Source: an uncultured Clostridia bacterium (GTDB taxonomy: Bacteria; Bacillota_A; Clostridia; Christensenellales; Aristaeellaceae). Taken from it: a stretch of 15,960 nucleotides of DNA. The position numbers and the translations under genes are program-made. Shown piece by piece: positions 7,947 to 15,801 of this stretch. Each line of letters begins with the position of its first letter. Within the stretch, counting starts at the first letter, position 1. Location of the stretch: NCBI GenBank assembly GCA_947166205.1, contig CAMVDI010000015.1:1-15960 (forward strand), written 5' to 3'. The notes beneath the pieces were generated by a model. The model saw only the letters and a list, made by a program, of their open reading frames with translations, ran no database searches and had not been told where the DNA came from.

Positions 7947-9014
7947 TCAGTCATCCGCGCGGAAAGCATAAATCGTGGTGGTGTCATATTTCTCGCCGGG
8001 CCGAAGCACCGTGGTTCCGGGAAAATTGGAATGATTCGGATCGTCCGGGCAGTGCTGGGTTTCCAGGCAGAATCCGGAATAGGGCGTATAGGTCATTCCG
8101 CCTTTTCCGCCTTCCAGATGGGTTGTGCAGGCGGAATAGAACTGAATCGCGGGCTGGTCGGTCAGAACCTCCATGTACCGGCCGGATTCCTCATGATATA
8201 CGCTGGCGGCAAAGCCCATGGAGGATCCTTTGGCGAGCACATAATTATGGTCATACCCGCCCGCCGGAATCATCTGGGGGCAGGAATCCATCACGGAAAG
8301 ACCCTCATCCAGGAGAAGCCCGTCCCGCAGGTCCAGGGGAGTGCCCAGCACAGGCATATAGTCCCCGGTCGGGATCAGTTGCGCGTCGACCTTGGTGATC
8401 ACATCGGCGTCGATGGATACGATGTGATCCCGGATGGTTCCGTGATTCTGCCCGGCCAGATTGAAATACGTATGGTTGGTCAGGTTGCAGAGGGTGGGCT
8501 TGTCCGTGACCGCTTCATAGCGGATGATCAGATCACACATATCATTCCAGGTATAGGTGACCGTAACGTCCAGATTGCCGGGATAGTTTTCCTCACCGTC
8601 CGGGGAAAGCCGATGGAAGGAAACGGAGTCCTCATGATCTCCTTCCTTCGGCGTTCCGGTCCAGAAATGGGAGGAAAAGCCTGTTGTTCCGCCGTGAAGG
8701 TGATTCACTCCGTGATCGTTGAGCGCCACCTGATAGACTGTGCCGTCAATGGAAAAACGCCCGGCGCCGATCCGGTTGCCGTAGCGGCCGATGGTGTCTC
8801 CCATGCTGCCGTGGGGCTTCAGATATCCCTCCAGAGTGTCAAATCCGAGGGCTACATCCTCCATATTTCCGCCCGCGTCCGGCACGATAATACTCTGCAG
8901 GACAGCGCCCCATTCGATGACGGAGACGGAGGCGCCCATGGAATTGGTCAGGGTAAACCGGTGCACGTTTTTCCCTTTGGGTGATTTTCCCCAGATTTCA
9001 GCTTTGATGGACAT
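7947..9014 (-). CDS. galM: Aldose 1-epimerase (galactose mutarotase)
   Basis: A 355-residue cytoplasmic enzyme that interconverts the alpha and beta anomers of aldoses such as galactose, the entry step of the Leloir pathway. Family landmarks are all present: GRYGNRIGAGRF with Arg81, NHLHGG with His107, NLTNHTYFNLAG with His181 (the general acid in this family), GGYDHNYVL with Asp254, and GFCLETQHCPDDPNH with Glu318 (the general base). Length is normal for GalM and there is no signal peptide. The ATG has a strong AAAGGAGT (9023-9030) upstream. It is the last gene of the operon, 32 nt after rmuC, a wider gap than among the others. No sugar genes adjoin it here; the beta-galactosidase at the left edge is in a separate, oppositely transcribed unit. 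The family is clear; the preferred sugar is inferred from homology. Confidence 0.95.
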   Translation of the reverse strand: MSIKAEIWGKSPKGKNVHRFTLTNSMGASVSVIEWGAVLQSIIVPDAGGNMEDVALGFDTLEGYLKPHGSMGDTIGRYGNRIGAGRFSIDGTVYQVALNDHGVNHLHGGTTGFSSHFWTGTPKEGDHEDSVSFHRLSPDGEENYPGNLDVTVTYTWNDMCDLIIRYEAVTDKPTLCNLTNHTYFNLAGQNHGTIRDHIVSIDADVITKVDAQLIPTGDYMPVLGTPLDLRDGLLLDEGLSVMDSCPQMIPAGGYDHNYVLAKGSSMGFAASVYHEESGRYMEVLTDQPAIQFYSACTTHLEGGKGGMTYTPYSGFCLETQHCPDDPNHSNFPGTTVLRPGEKYDTTTIYAFRADD

Positions 9015-9046
9015 GTTGCATTACTCCTTTCAGAAAAATCCTTGCT

Positions 9047-10123
9047 TTATTCTTCCGTCTTCCGGGTTTCCTCCGGCCCCGCCCCGAAGGTTCCGGTATC
9101 AACAGCTTTCAGCCTCCGCTGGAGCGCTTTGGCCCGGGAAACAGCGGAGTCCAGCGCATCCTCCGCCTGAATCATTTTTCTGCGGGCATCTTCCAGATGC
9201 TCCATATACCGGGAGAAATCCGTTTCAACCTGCCCCAGAAGGCGCCAGACTTCCGCGGAGCGGCGCTGGACCGTCATCGTACGGAAACCCATCTGGAACG
9301 CGCTGAGCATGGCCGCGAAACTGCCGGGGCCGGTGATCATGACCCGATAATCCCGCTGAAGATCCTCCACGATATCCGGGTGCTGCAGTATTTCAGTATA
9401 CAGCGATTCCGTCGGGAGAAACATCAGCGCAAAATCAGCGGTTTCAGGCGGGGAAATGTACTTCTCAGCAATGGTTTTCGCTTCCAGGCGAATCCGCCGG
9501 AGAAGCGCCTTCCGTGCTTCCTCCGCGCCAGAGGCATCCCCCCGCTGGGAGGCTTCAGCCAGCCGCAGAAAGCTTTCCTGGGGAAACTTGCTGTCCACCG
9601 GAAGCCAGACCGTTTGCCCGGACTGATCAGGAAGCCTGATCGCGAACTCGACCCGTTCACGGGAACCGGGAACGACTTCCACATTCTCCCCATACTGCTC
9701 CGGAGACAGCATCTGACGGATCAGATTTCCCAGCTGCATCTCTCCCCAGATTCCCCGTGTCTTCACGTTGGTCATGACCCTTTTCAGGTCCCCGACGCCG
9801 GAAGCCACAGACTGCATTTCGCCCATGCTTTTGTAGACGGAGGCGAGCATGTTCTCCAGCAGGGTGGACTGATTCGTTCCCATTTGGTTCAGCGCGGTCA
9901 TCAGATTCTGGTTTCCCTGATAGAGGGATTCGATCGTCTGATCCCGCTGCGCATCCAGCTCATCCAGCAGCTGGTTTCCCAGATTCTCTATTCCGTGCTC
10001 CTGACGGAGACGACCTTCCTCCTGACGGTGAAGGACGGTTCCCTGGCGGATCAGCAGAATGATCAGCAGGACGACGCAGGCGAACAGCAGGAGGGCTATC
10101 AGCAAATTCAGTTCAACAGTCAT
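9047..10123 (-). CDS. rmuC: DNA recombination protein RmuC
   Basis: A 358-residue membrane-anchored RmuC-family protein, somewhat shorter than the E. coli protein. In E. coli, RmuC limits inversion at short inverted repeats and is considered a nuclease candidate. Order of parts: an N-terminal membrane helix (about residues 7-25), a coiled-coil stretch with many Gln and Glu (about 30-110), and the RmuC domain from about 112 to 300. The domain shows LKRVMTNVKTRGIWGEMQL, VEFAIRLP (Glu159), LPVDSKFP (Asp177, Lys179), FLPTE and GPGSFAAML. The Glu...Asp-x-Lys pattern agrees with the PD-(D/E)xK-like nuclease proposal for the family. The C-terminus is helical and charged. The ATG overlaps the recR stop by 3 nt with GGGAG 5 nt ahead, so translation is probably coupled to recR. 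Confidence 0.93.
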   Translation of the reverse strand: MTVELNLLIALLLFACVVLLIILLIRQGTVLHRQEEGRLRQEHGIENLGNQLLDELDAQRDQTIESLYQGNQNLMTALNQMGTNQSTLLENMLASVYKSMGEMQSVASGVGDLKRVMTNVKTRGIWGEMQLGNLIRQMLSPEQYGENVEVVPGSRERVEFAIRLPDQSGQTVWLPVDSKFPQESFLRLAEASQRGDASGAEEARKALLRRIRLEAKTIAEKYISPPETADFALMFLPTESLYTEILQHPDIVEDLQRDYRVMITGPGSFAAMLSAFQMGFRTMTVQRRSAEVWRLLGQVETDFSRYMEHLEDARRKMIQAEDALDSAVSRAKALQRRLKAVDTGTFGAGPEETRKTEE

Positions 10124-10722
10124 TCCATCTCCCGTCTTCCTTCCATCGCCTTTTGAAGCGTTACTTCGTCCGTGTATTCCAGATCGCCCCCTACGGGAAG
10201 GCCGTGGGCGATCCGAGTGCAGCGGACGCCGAGGGGCTTCAGAAGCCGGGCCAGATAGGAGGCGGTGGCTTCTCCTTCAACATCCGGATTCGTGGCCAGG
10301 ATGACCTCCTCCACGTTTTCCGCTTCCAGCCTGGAAAGAAGCTCCCGGATCCGGAGCTGATCAGGACCGATTCCTTCCATGGGGGAGAGGGTTCCGTGCA
10401 GCACATGATAGAGACCGGTATACTCATGCAATCTTTCGATGGCGGCCACATCTCTCGGATCCCGAACGACGCAGATCTGTCCATTGTGCCGGGAGGCATC
10501 CGCGCAGACCGAGCACCGGTCCGAAGCGGCATAGTTTCCGCAGACTTCACAGAAACGGATCGCTTTCCGCCCTTCCCAAAGGGAAACGGCCAGGGATCTG
10601 ACTTCCTCCAGAGGCATGGAGGCCACGAAATAAGCCAGCCTCTGAGCGGTCTTTTTCCCGATGCCGGGGAGACGGTTGAGCTCCGCGGCCATTTTCGCAA
10701 TGGGTTCTATCTGTTCACTCAT
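10120..10722 (-). CDS. recR: Recombination mediator RecR
   Basis: A 200-residue protein of normal RecR length. With RecO (and RecF) it helps load RecA onto SSB-coated single-stranded DNA at gaps. All domains are visible: an N-terminal helix-hairpin-helix NRLPGIGKKTAQRLA (16-30), a C4 zinc finger CEVCGNYAASDRCSVC (Cys58, 61, 70, 73), a Toprim domain from about 81 with ICVVRDPRD and ILATNPDVEGEATASYLA, and the C-terminal Walker-B-like GLPVGGDLEYTDEVTL near 174-189. It starts 2 nt after the ybaB stop, with only a weak GGTGGG upstream, so translational coupling to ybaB is likely. The stop overlaps the rmuC start. ybaB-recR adjacency is conserved widely, but the usual dnaX upstream is missing here. 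Confidence 0.97.
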   Translation of the reverse strand: MSEQIEPIAKMAAELNRLPGIGKKTAQRLAYFVASMPLEEVRSLAVSLWEGRKAIRFCEVCGNYAASDRCSVCADASRHNGQICVVRDPRDVAAIERLHEYTGLYHVLHGTLSPMEGIGPDQLRIRELLSRLEAENVEEVILATNPDVEGEATASYLARLLKPLGVRCTRIAHGLPVGGDLEYTDEVTLQKAMEGRREME

Positions 10723-10724
10723 GA

Positions 10725-11060
10725 TCAGAACAACCCACCCATTCCGGGCGCCATCCTGCTCATGGCGGCCTCCCGAGTTTCCTCGCCCTTGCGCAGCGCT
10801 TCATTGACCGCGGCCAGGATCAGATCCTGAAGCATTTCGATATCGTCAGGATCCACGACCTGGGGATTGATCTCAATGGAACGCAGCTCCCGCTTCCCGG
10901 AGACCTTTACCGTGACCATTCCGCCGCCGGAGGAGGCCTCATACTCCGCATCGTCAAGCTTTTCCTGGGCTTCCTGGAGCTGCTGCTGCATCTTCTGGGC
11001 CTGACGCATGAGCTGCTGCATGTTTCCGCCGCCGAATCCACCAAAGTTTTGTCTGGCCAT
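10725..11060 (-). CDS. ybaB: Nucleoid-associated protein, YbaB/EbfC family
   Basis: A 111-residue YbaB/EbfC family protein. These form dimers that bind DNA without strong specificity and condense it. The N-terminus MARQNFGGFGGGNMQQLMRQAQKMQQQLQEAQEKL follows the family pattern, with a Gly-rich start and a Gln-rich helix. The conserved core is ASSGGGMVTVKVSGKRELRSIEINPQVVDPDDIEMLQDLILAAVNEAL, and the tail ends MSRMAPGMGGLF. Nothing is missing. The ATG is preceded by a strong AAGGAGG that overlaps the parC stop (complement of 11070-11076), so the gene follows parC by 15 nt and runs into recR after 2 nt. Confidence 0.96.
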   Translation of the reverse strand: MARQNFGGFGGGNMQQLMRQAQKMQQQLQEAQEKLDDAEYEASSGGGMVTVKVSGKRELRSIEINPQVVDPDDIEMLQDLILAAVNEALRKGEETREAAMSRMAPGMGGLF

Positions 11061-11075
11061 AATCCGAATCCTCCT

Positions 11076-13571
11076 TTATTCTTTCCGATCTTCCGGAATT
11101 TCAACATTTTCCACGCCGGTAATGACATCATCCATGATCGCCATGATATAGGGCATGCCTTTGCCTGCCCGGGGCTGCAGCAGTATTTCTTCCTTTGAGA
11201 GCTCCGTGACCGGGGAACGGGCTTGCGAAATCAACAGGGTGCAGGGAACGTCCTCCTCCGTCAGGCAGAACCCGGAAAGGACCCGGCCGTTGGAGCCGTT
11301 TCTGTTGAAAGTAAAGCAATGCACCCCTTTCCCGGCCCGGTTCTGCTGTTCGAAGGCAGCCTGGGGAACCCTCTTGCCCCAGCCGCGGTCTGAGAAGATT
11401 ACCAGTTCCGCTTTCGCGGAAAGCTGGGAGAACCAGCAGACCTGATCCCCCTCCTGAAGCGTCATGCCCCTGACGCCTGAAGCGATTCTGCCCTGCAGGG
11501 GAACCGCGTCGAGGGGGAAGCGGATGCACATTCCCTGACGGGAAAGCAGGAGAAGGTCATCCTCGCCGGCAGCGAAGCGGACGTCAAGGAGGCGATCCCC
11601 CTTCTTCAGACTCAGCACGGGATACTTCCGGCTTCGGACAGCGCACTCGGCCGCGGCGGTTCGCTTTACCATGCCCTGAACGGTTACAAAAATCAGATCG
11701 GGCAGTTTGTCCGCCTCGGCGGGTACCGCCGTAAACAGAAGCAGCGCCTTTTCATCTTCTCCGATCTCGGCGAAAACGCCGGAGAGAAGCTGACCGCGGT
11801 CCCGGGGCTTTCCGTCCTGGAGCCGGTTTACCTGGATGGGATAGCAGTTTCCCTGATCCGTCAGGACATACAGGGTTTCCGCCGTCGTGGTCGGCAGCAG
11901 GAAACGCGGACACTCCTCCGGGTTTTCCCTGAGCGAAGGGAGCGGATTCCGTTTCAGGGCCTGCGGCGAAAAACGTTTCAGATAACCGCTGCGGGTGAAG
12001 CAGACGAGGGACTCTTCCGCGGGAGCCTCTTCCTTCGGAAGTTCCTCCGGCGCGTCAGACGGATCCTCAAAGGAGGTGCGGCGTTCATTCGCGTACTGAT
12101 CCGCGATCTCCTGCAGCTCTGTCCGAATGACCCCCATCAGTTTTTTATCGCTTTTCAGGATGCCTTCCAACCGGGAGATCAGCTTCAGCACATCCGCGTA
12201 TTCCTTCCGGAGCGCCTCGATTTCCAGATTGGTCAGCCGCTGAAGCCGCATATCCAGAATAGCCTGGGCCTGAACCTCGGAAAGGGAAAACCGTTCCATC
12301 AGGCCGGCCTTGGCCTCCTTCGGGCTTTTGCTGGCCCGGATCAGGGCGATTACCTCATCCAGGTTGTCCAGGGCGATCATCAGGCCTTCCAGAATGTGCG
12401 CCCTTGCCTTTGCCTGATTCAGCTCGTACCGGGTGCGGCGGGTGACGACCTGCTTCTGATAATCCACATAGTAGGAAATCAGCTGTTTCAGGCTCATCAG
12501 CACCGGTTTTCCATCCGCAATTGCCACCATATTGACGCCGAAGGTGATCTGAAGATCGGAATACTTGAAGAGACAGGCAAGCACCTTGCGGGGATCCGCT
12601 TCCTTACGCAGCTCAATGACCGCGCGCATTCCTGTGCGGTCGCTTTCATCCCTGATGTCATAGATGCCGCTGAGCGCGGACTTCTTTTCTTCGGTGAGCT
12701 TCTGGATTTTCTCCAGCAGGGCGGATTTGTTCACCTGATATGGGATTTCCGAGATCACGATCAGCTTTCTGCCGGCGGTACCGTCCTCCAGGGAAATCCG
12801 CGCTCGGAGCGTCAGCTTTCCCCGGCCTGTTTCATATCCCTTTTTCAGCTCCTCGTTGCGAACCAGGATGCCTCCGGTGGGAAAATCAGGGCCGGGCAGG
12901 ATCTTCATCAGATCATCCAGAGGGATGTCCGGACGATCCATCTGAGCGATGACAGCCTGAATGGCTTCTCCGAGATTGTGAGGCGGAATATTTGTCGCAA
13001 GGCCCACCGCAATCCCGTTGGCGCCGTTCACCAGCAGATTCGGGAAACGGGAAGGAAGCATATCCGGTTCCTTCAGCGTATCATCAAAATTCAGACGGAA
13101 GGGGACGGTATCCTTTTCCAGATCCCGGAGCATCTGCATGGCCAGGGGAGCCATCCGCGCCTCCGTGTACCGCATGGCCGCGGCGCTGTCCCCGTCGATG
13201 GAACCGAAATTCCCATGGCCGTCCACAAGCGGCGCGCGCATGGAGAAGTCCTGCGCCATATGTACAAGCGCGCCGTAAACGGAGGAATCCCCGTGGGGGT
13301 GATATTTGCCGAGACAGTCACCGACGATGCGGGCACATTTCCGATGCGGTTTATCCGGAAAGGTTCCCAGTTCCATCATGGTATACAGAATACGGCGCTG
13401 GACCGGCTTCAGCCCGTCCTCCACCCTTGGGAGGGCCCGTTCCAGAATGACATGCTCAGCATAGGGAATCATGCTGTTATGCATGACGTCTTCCATGCTG
13501 GTATCCAGGATGCGGGATGGATCGTCCCTGACTACAGGGGCATCCTGTTGTGATTTTTTCTTTCCTGCCAT
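11076..13571 (-). CDS. parC: Type IIA topoisomerase subunit A, ParC-like (no GyrA box)
   Basis: An 831-residue DNA-breaking subunit. The winged-helix and tower core is canonical: [17 protein letters not shown] (46-62), KYHPHGDSS (89-97), and [10 protein letters not shown] with catalytic Tyr135, then [24 protein letters not shown] coiled coil and an acidic linker (about 500-518, [13 protein letters not shown]) lead to a beta-pinwheel C-terminal domain. In the first blade, where gyrases carry QRRGGKG, this protein has [12 protein letters not shown] (537-548). QNRAGKG appears only in a late blade (743-749). Loss of the box argues for Topo IV (decatenation) and against supercoiling gyrase, although the core resembles GyrA. 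Gly100 occupies the position of E. coli GyrA Asp87. It follows parE by 7 nt, with GGAAGGAG inside the parE end. The parE-parC order also fits Topo IV. Confidence 0.88.
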   Translation of the reverse strand: MAGKKKSQQDAPVVRDDPSRILDTSMEDVMHNSMIPYAEHVILERALPRVEDGLKPVQRRILYTMMELGTFPDKPHRKCARIVGDCLGKYHPHGDSSVYGALVHMAQDFSMRAPLVDGHGNFGSIDGDSAAAMRYTEARMAPLAMQMLRDLEKDTVPFRLNFDDTLKEPDMLPSRFPNLLVNGANGIAVGLATNIPPHNLGEAIQAVIAQMDRPDIPLDDLMKILPGPDFPTGGILVRNEELKKGYETGRGKLTLRARISLEDGTAGRKLIVISEIPYQVNKSALLEKIQKLTEEKKSALSGIYDIRDESDRTGMRAVIELRKEADPRKVLACLFKYSDLQITFGVNMVAIADGKPVLMSLKQLISYYVDYQKQVVTRRTRYELNQAKARAHILEGLMIALDNLDEVIALIRASKSPKEAKAGLMERFSLSEVQAQAILDMRLQRLTNLEIEALRKEYADVLKLISRLEGILKSDKKLMGVIRTELQEIADQYANERRTSFEDPSDAPEELPKEEAPAEESLVCFTRSGYLKRFSPQALKRNPLPSLRENPEECPRFLLPTTTAETLYVLTDQGNCYPIQVNRLQDGKPRDRGQLLSGVFAEIGEDEKALLLFTAVPAEADKLPDLIFVTVQGMVKRTAAAECAVRSRKYPVLSLKKGDRLLDVRFAAGEDDLLLLSRQGMCIRFPLDAVPLQGRIASGVRGMTLQEGDQVCWFSQLSAKAELVIFSDRGWGKRVPQAAFEQQNRAGKGVHCFTFNRNGSNGRVLSGFCLTEEDVPCTLLISQARSPVTELSKEEILLQPRAGKGMPYIMAIMDDVITGVENVEIPEDRKE

Positions 13572-13578
13572 CGGTCAC

Positions 13579-15564
13579 TCACGCTCCTTCCCGGGAAGCA
13601 TGAAGATCTTCCGGAAGCTCAAAGTCATCGGGACGGTTAAAGTCCGCGTGCTCGCTGATATAATCCCGGCGGGGCTCCACCTTGTCTCCCATCAGAATGG
13701 TGGTCAGCCTGTCCACCTGTGCGGCATCCTCAATGGAGACCCGCATCAGCTTTCGCTGGGAGGGATCCATCGTGGTTTCCCAGAGCTGTTCAGGATTCAT
13801 CTCTCCGAGCCCCTTGTAACGCTGGAGCGTGTATCCCTTTCCGGCAGATTTTGTCGCTTTGGCCAGCTCCCGGTCGTCATAGGCGTAGATCACCCGGCTG
13901 CCTTTCTGAACCTTGTAGAGCGGAGGCATGCCGATATAGACATGTCCGCCGGTAATCAGCTCTTTCATATAGCGGAAAAAGAATGTCAGGAGAATCGCGC
14001 GGATATGGGCTCCGTCCTGGTCCGCGTCGGAAAGAATGATTACTTTTCCGTATTTCAGGGAATTCAGGGAAAAGGATTCCCCGATGCTGGTTCCCAGGGC
14101 GGTAATCAGGGAGCGGAACTCTTCATTGGCGAGCACCTGATCAAGATGCTTTTTTTCGACGTTCAGCGGCTTTCCCCGAAGCGGAAGAATGGCCTGGAAA
14201 CGGCGGTCCCGCCCCTGCTTTGCACTTCCGCCTGCGGAATCGCCTTCCACGATGAACAGCTCGTTGTCCTCCCATTTCCGGCCGGTGCAGGAAGCAAGCT
14301 TGCCAACCAGAGGGGCGGCCTCAAGGGCGGAGGCTTTCCGTATGTTGTCACGGGTTTTGCGGGCGGCTTCCCGGGCCTGGGCGGCGCGGACGGCTTTCGC
14401 GACGATGGCGGAGGCGGTTTCCTGATTCTTCAGGTTATCCAGCCAGTCCGTCATCTGCTGAGAGATGATGGCTTCGACGATGGGCCGGACCTCGCTGTTT
14501 CCGAGGCGGCCTTTGGTCTGCCCTTCGAACTGCGGATTCCGGACCATCGTGGCCAGGACGCAGGTGAGCCCTTCACGGAAATCCTCCCCGGACAGGTTGG
14601 CGTCCTTATCCTTCAAAAGGCCGACACGCCGGGCATAATCGTTGAGACATTTCGTGAAGGCGGCCTTGAAGCCGGTTTCATGGGAACCGCCTTCAGGAGT
14701 ATTGATATTGTTCACATAGGAAAAAAGCGATTCGGAAAAGCCATCCGTATACTGAATCGCCGCACGGCAGATCACATCGTCCCGGCGGCCTTCCATATAG
14801 ATGACGTCCTGATGGAGGGCATTTTTCCCGGCGTTCAGATACTGGACGTAATCAGAGATTCCCCCGTCATAGCAGAAGACGCGGGTGCGGGAAGCGGAAT
14901 CCGAAACCCGCTCATCGGTAAAAGTGATCCGGATTCCCTTATTCAGATAAGCAAGCTCCTGAAGACGGCGGCTGACCTGCTCCCCGTTGAAACGAATATC
15001 GTCAAAAACGGCCTCATCCGGGAGAAAACGAACCAGGGTCCCCTTCTTTCGGGTATTTCCGAGAACCTGAAGGGGGCCGGCAGGCTTGCCGGGTATGACT
15101 TTCTTTTCCTTCGGATCAAAATCGCTGGTAAATTCCATACGGTAGTGGGTCCAGTTCAGAAATACATCAACGGAAAGCCACTTGCTCAGCGCGTTGACGA
15201 CAGAGGCGCCGACGCCGTGAAGACCGCCGGAATAGCTGTAATTCTCATGATTGAACTTACCACCGGCATGAAGAACCGTAAAAATCACTTCAACACCGGG
15301 AACTCCCATCGTGGGATGCATGTCCACGGGCATGCCCCGCCCGTTATCGCAGACGCTGGCGGAGCCATCCTTATGAAGCGTGACCGCGACATCTGTCGCA
15401 AATCCGTTGGAGGCTTCATCAATGGCATTATCCACAATTTCCCACAGAAGATGATGCAGGCCGCGGGAGGAGGTGGTTCCAATATACATACCGGGACGCA
15501 TCCGGACCGCTTCCAGCCCTTCCAGCACCTGTATGTTCCCTGCATTATAGGTCTGTGACGCCAA
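13579..15564 (-). CDS. parE: Type IIA topoisomerase ATPase subunit B, ParE-like
   Basis: A 661-residue ATPase and Toprim subunit that works with the downstream ParC-like protein. From the chosen start: IQVLEGLEAVRMRPGMYIG (11-29), EIVDNAIDEA with Glu42 and Asn46 (the numbers known from E. coli GyrB), DNGRGMPVD, GGLHGVGASVVNALS, then the transducer and QTKGRLGN. The Toprim motif EGDSAGGSA begins at Glu440, and SDADQDGAH has Asp513 and Asp515. The GyrB tail motif QRYKGLGEMNPEQLWETTMDP is present. It lacks the extra domain of Gram-negative GyrB. I placed the start at TTG 15564: AGGAG (15577-15573) lies 8 nt before it, while the upstream GTG at 15573 is inside that Shine-Dalgarno. The resulting N-terminus MASQTYNAGNIQVLEG matches usual family length. 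First gene of the operon. A gyrB assignment cannot be fully excluded. Confidence 0.9.
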   Translation of the reverse strand: MASQTYNAGNIQVLEGLEAVRMRPGMYIGTTSSRGLHHLLWEIVDNAIDEASNGFATDVAVTLHKDGSASVCDNGRGMPVDMHPTMGVPGVEVIFTVLHAGGKFNHENYSYSGGLHGVGASVVNALSKWLSVDVFLNWTHYRMEFTSDFDPKEKKVIPGKPAGPLQVLGNTRKKGTLVRFLPDEAVFDDIRFNGEQVSRRLQELAYLNKGIRITFTDERVSDSASRTRVFCYDGGISDYVQYLNAGKNALHQDVIYMEGRRDDVICRAAIQYTDGFSESLFSYVNNINTPEGGSHETGFKAAFTKCLNDYARRVGLLKDKDANLSGEDFREGLTCVLATMVRNPQFEGQTKGRLGNSEVRPIVEAIISQQMTDWLDNLKNQETASAIVAKAVRAAQAREAARKTRDNIRKASALEAAPLVGKLASCTGRKWEDNELFIVEGDSAGGSAKQGRDRRFQAILPLRGKPLNVEKKHLDQVLANEEFRSLITALGTSIGESFSLNSLKYGKVIILSDADQDGAHIRAILLTFFFRYMKELITGGHVYIGMPPLYKVQKGSRVIYAYDDRELAKATKSAGKGYTLQRYKGLGEMNPEQLWETTMDPSQRKLMRVSIEDAAQVDRLTTILMGDKVEPRRDYISEHADFNRPDDFELPEDLHASREGA

Positions 15565-15572
15565 ACAATTCA

Positions 15573-15577
15573 CTCCT
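15573..15577 (-). promoter_or_regulatory. Ribosome binding site setting the TTG start of parE
   Basis: AGGAG on the minus strand overlaps the first base of an in-frame GTG at 15571-15573 and lies 8 nt before the in-frame TTG at 15562-15564. This spacing rules out the GTG and supports TTG initiation. Confidence 0.75.
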
Positions 15578-15579
15578 CA

Positions 15580-15594
15580 CGGGCGAAAAGCCCG
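15580..15594 (-). other. Small hairpin in the parE leader
   Basis: On the minus strand CGGGC-TTTTC-GCCCG forms a 5-bp GC stem in the predicted 5' untranslated region, ending 2 nt before the Shine-Dalgarno. It may protect the mRNA 5' end or tune ribosome access. A function is inference only. Confidence 0.35.
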
Positions 15595-15612
15595 AAAAAC
15601 TTTAACCAGTAT

Positions 15613-15621
15613 ATTATACCA
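15613..15621 (-). promoter_or_regulatory. Extended -10 promoter of the parE operon
   Basis: On the minus strand the sequence reads TGGTATAAT: a perfect TATAAT (15618-15613) with an upstream TG extension. The -35 region at 17-nt spacing (TTCCCT, 15641-15636) is poor. Transcription would begin near 15606 and give a leader of about 40 nt before the TTG start. It is the only clear promoter before the six-gene operon. Confidence 0.7.
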
Positions 15622-15669
15622 CGGAATGTGGTTGAAGGGAAGAAAAACCACAAAAAGATGGAAAACTCT

Positions 15670-15726
15670 CCGATTCCGAAAAAAAGCGGTCTCCATTTTG
15701 CGGAATCGGTCTTTTCATTGAATCGG
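15670..15726. repeat. Three GAATCGG copies, two forming a 9-bp inverted repeat
   Basis: CCGATTCCG (15670-15678) and CGGAATCGG (15701-15709) are perfect inverted repeats with centres 31 nt apart. A third GAATCGG (15720-15726) lies 17 nt downstream of the second in direct orientation. They sit just upstream of a permease gene in a divergent intergenic region. They could be operator half-sites, or a hairpin with T-rich flank (TCTTTTC follows the right arm). No transcript is expected to need a terminator here on either strand. Confidence 0.5.
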
Positions 15727-15729
15727 GGA

Positions 15730-15738
15730 TGTGATAAG
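15730..15738 (+). promoter_or_regulatory. Weak candidate promoter for the permease gene
   Basis: TGTGATAAG resembles an extended -10 (TGn plus GATAAG, four of six matches). No good -35 stands at the right distance; the 17-nt position (TCTTTT, 15710-15715) abuts the right arm of the inverted repeat. Low support. Confidence 0.25.
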
Positions 15739-15801
15739 ATCTGTCTGTTTCGAAATACGCTGTTCGGGACAATGACCGGAAACGGGGAGGATGAATTCGC
15801 G

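Noticed and set aside
7899..8984. Plus-strand open frame antisense to galM, downstream of the ABC ATPase, considered as a missing permease
   Set aside because: The translation is Gly/His-rich without membrane segments, while the minus strand encodes a complete GalM.
12396..13553. Plus-strand open frame antisense to parC
   Set aside because: Overlaps the catalytic core of parC and shows no family signature.
13471..15558. Long open frame of nearly 700 codons on the plus strand across parE
   Set aside because: Antisense to the conserved ATPase and Toprim motifs of parE, with no domain or plausible initiation context.
15571..15573. GTG as the parE start
   Set aside because: It overlaps the only Shine-Dalgarno sequence, so it cannot be positioned by it; TTG at 15564 fits spacing and family length.
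15670..15715. Intrinsic terminator in the divergent region
   Set aside because: The 22-nt loop is large and no gene on either strand would end there; operator-like repeats or a leader element fit the position better.
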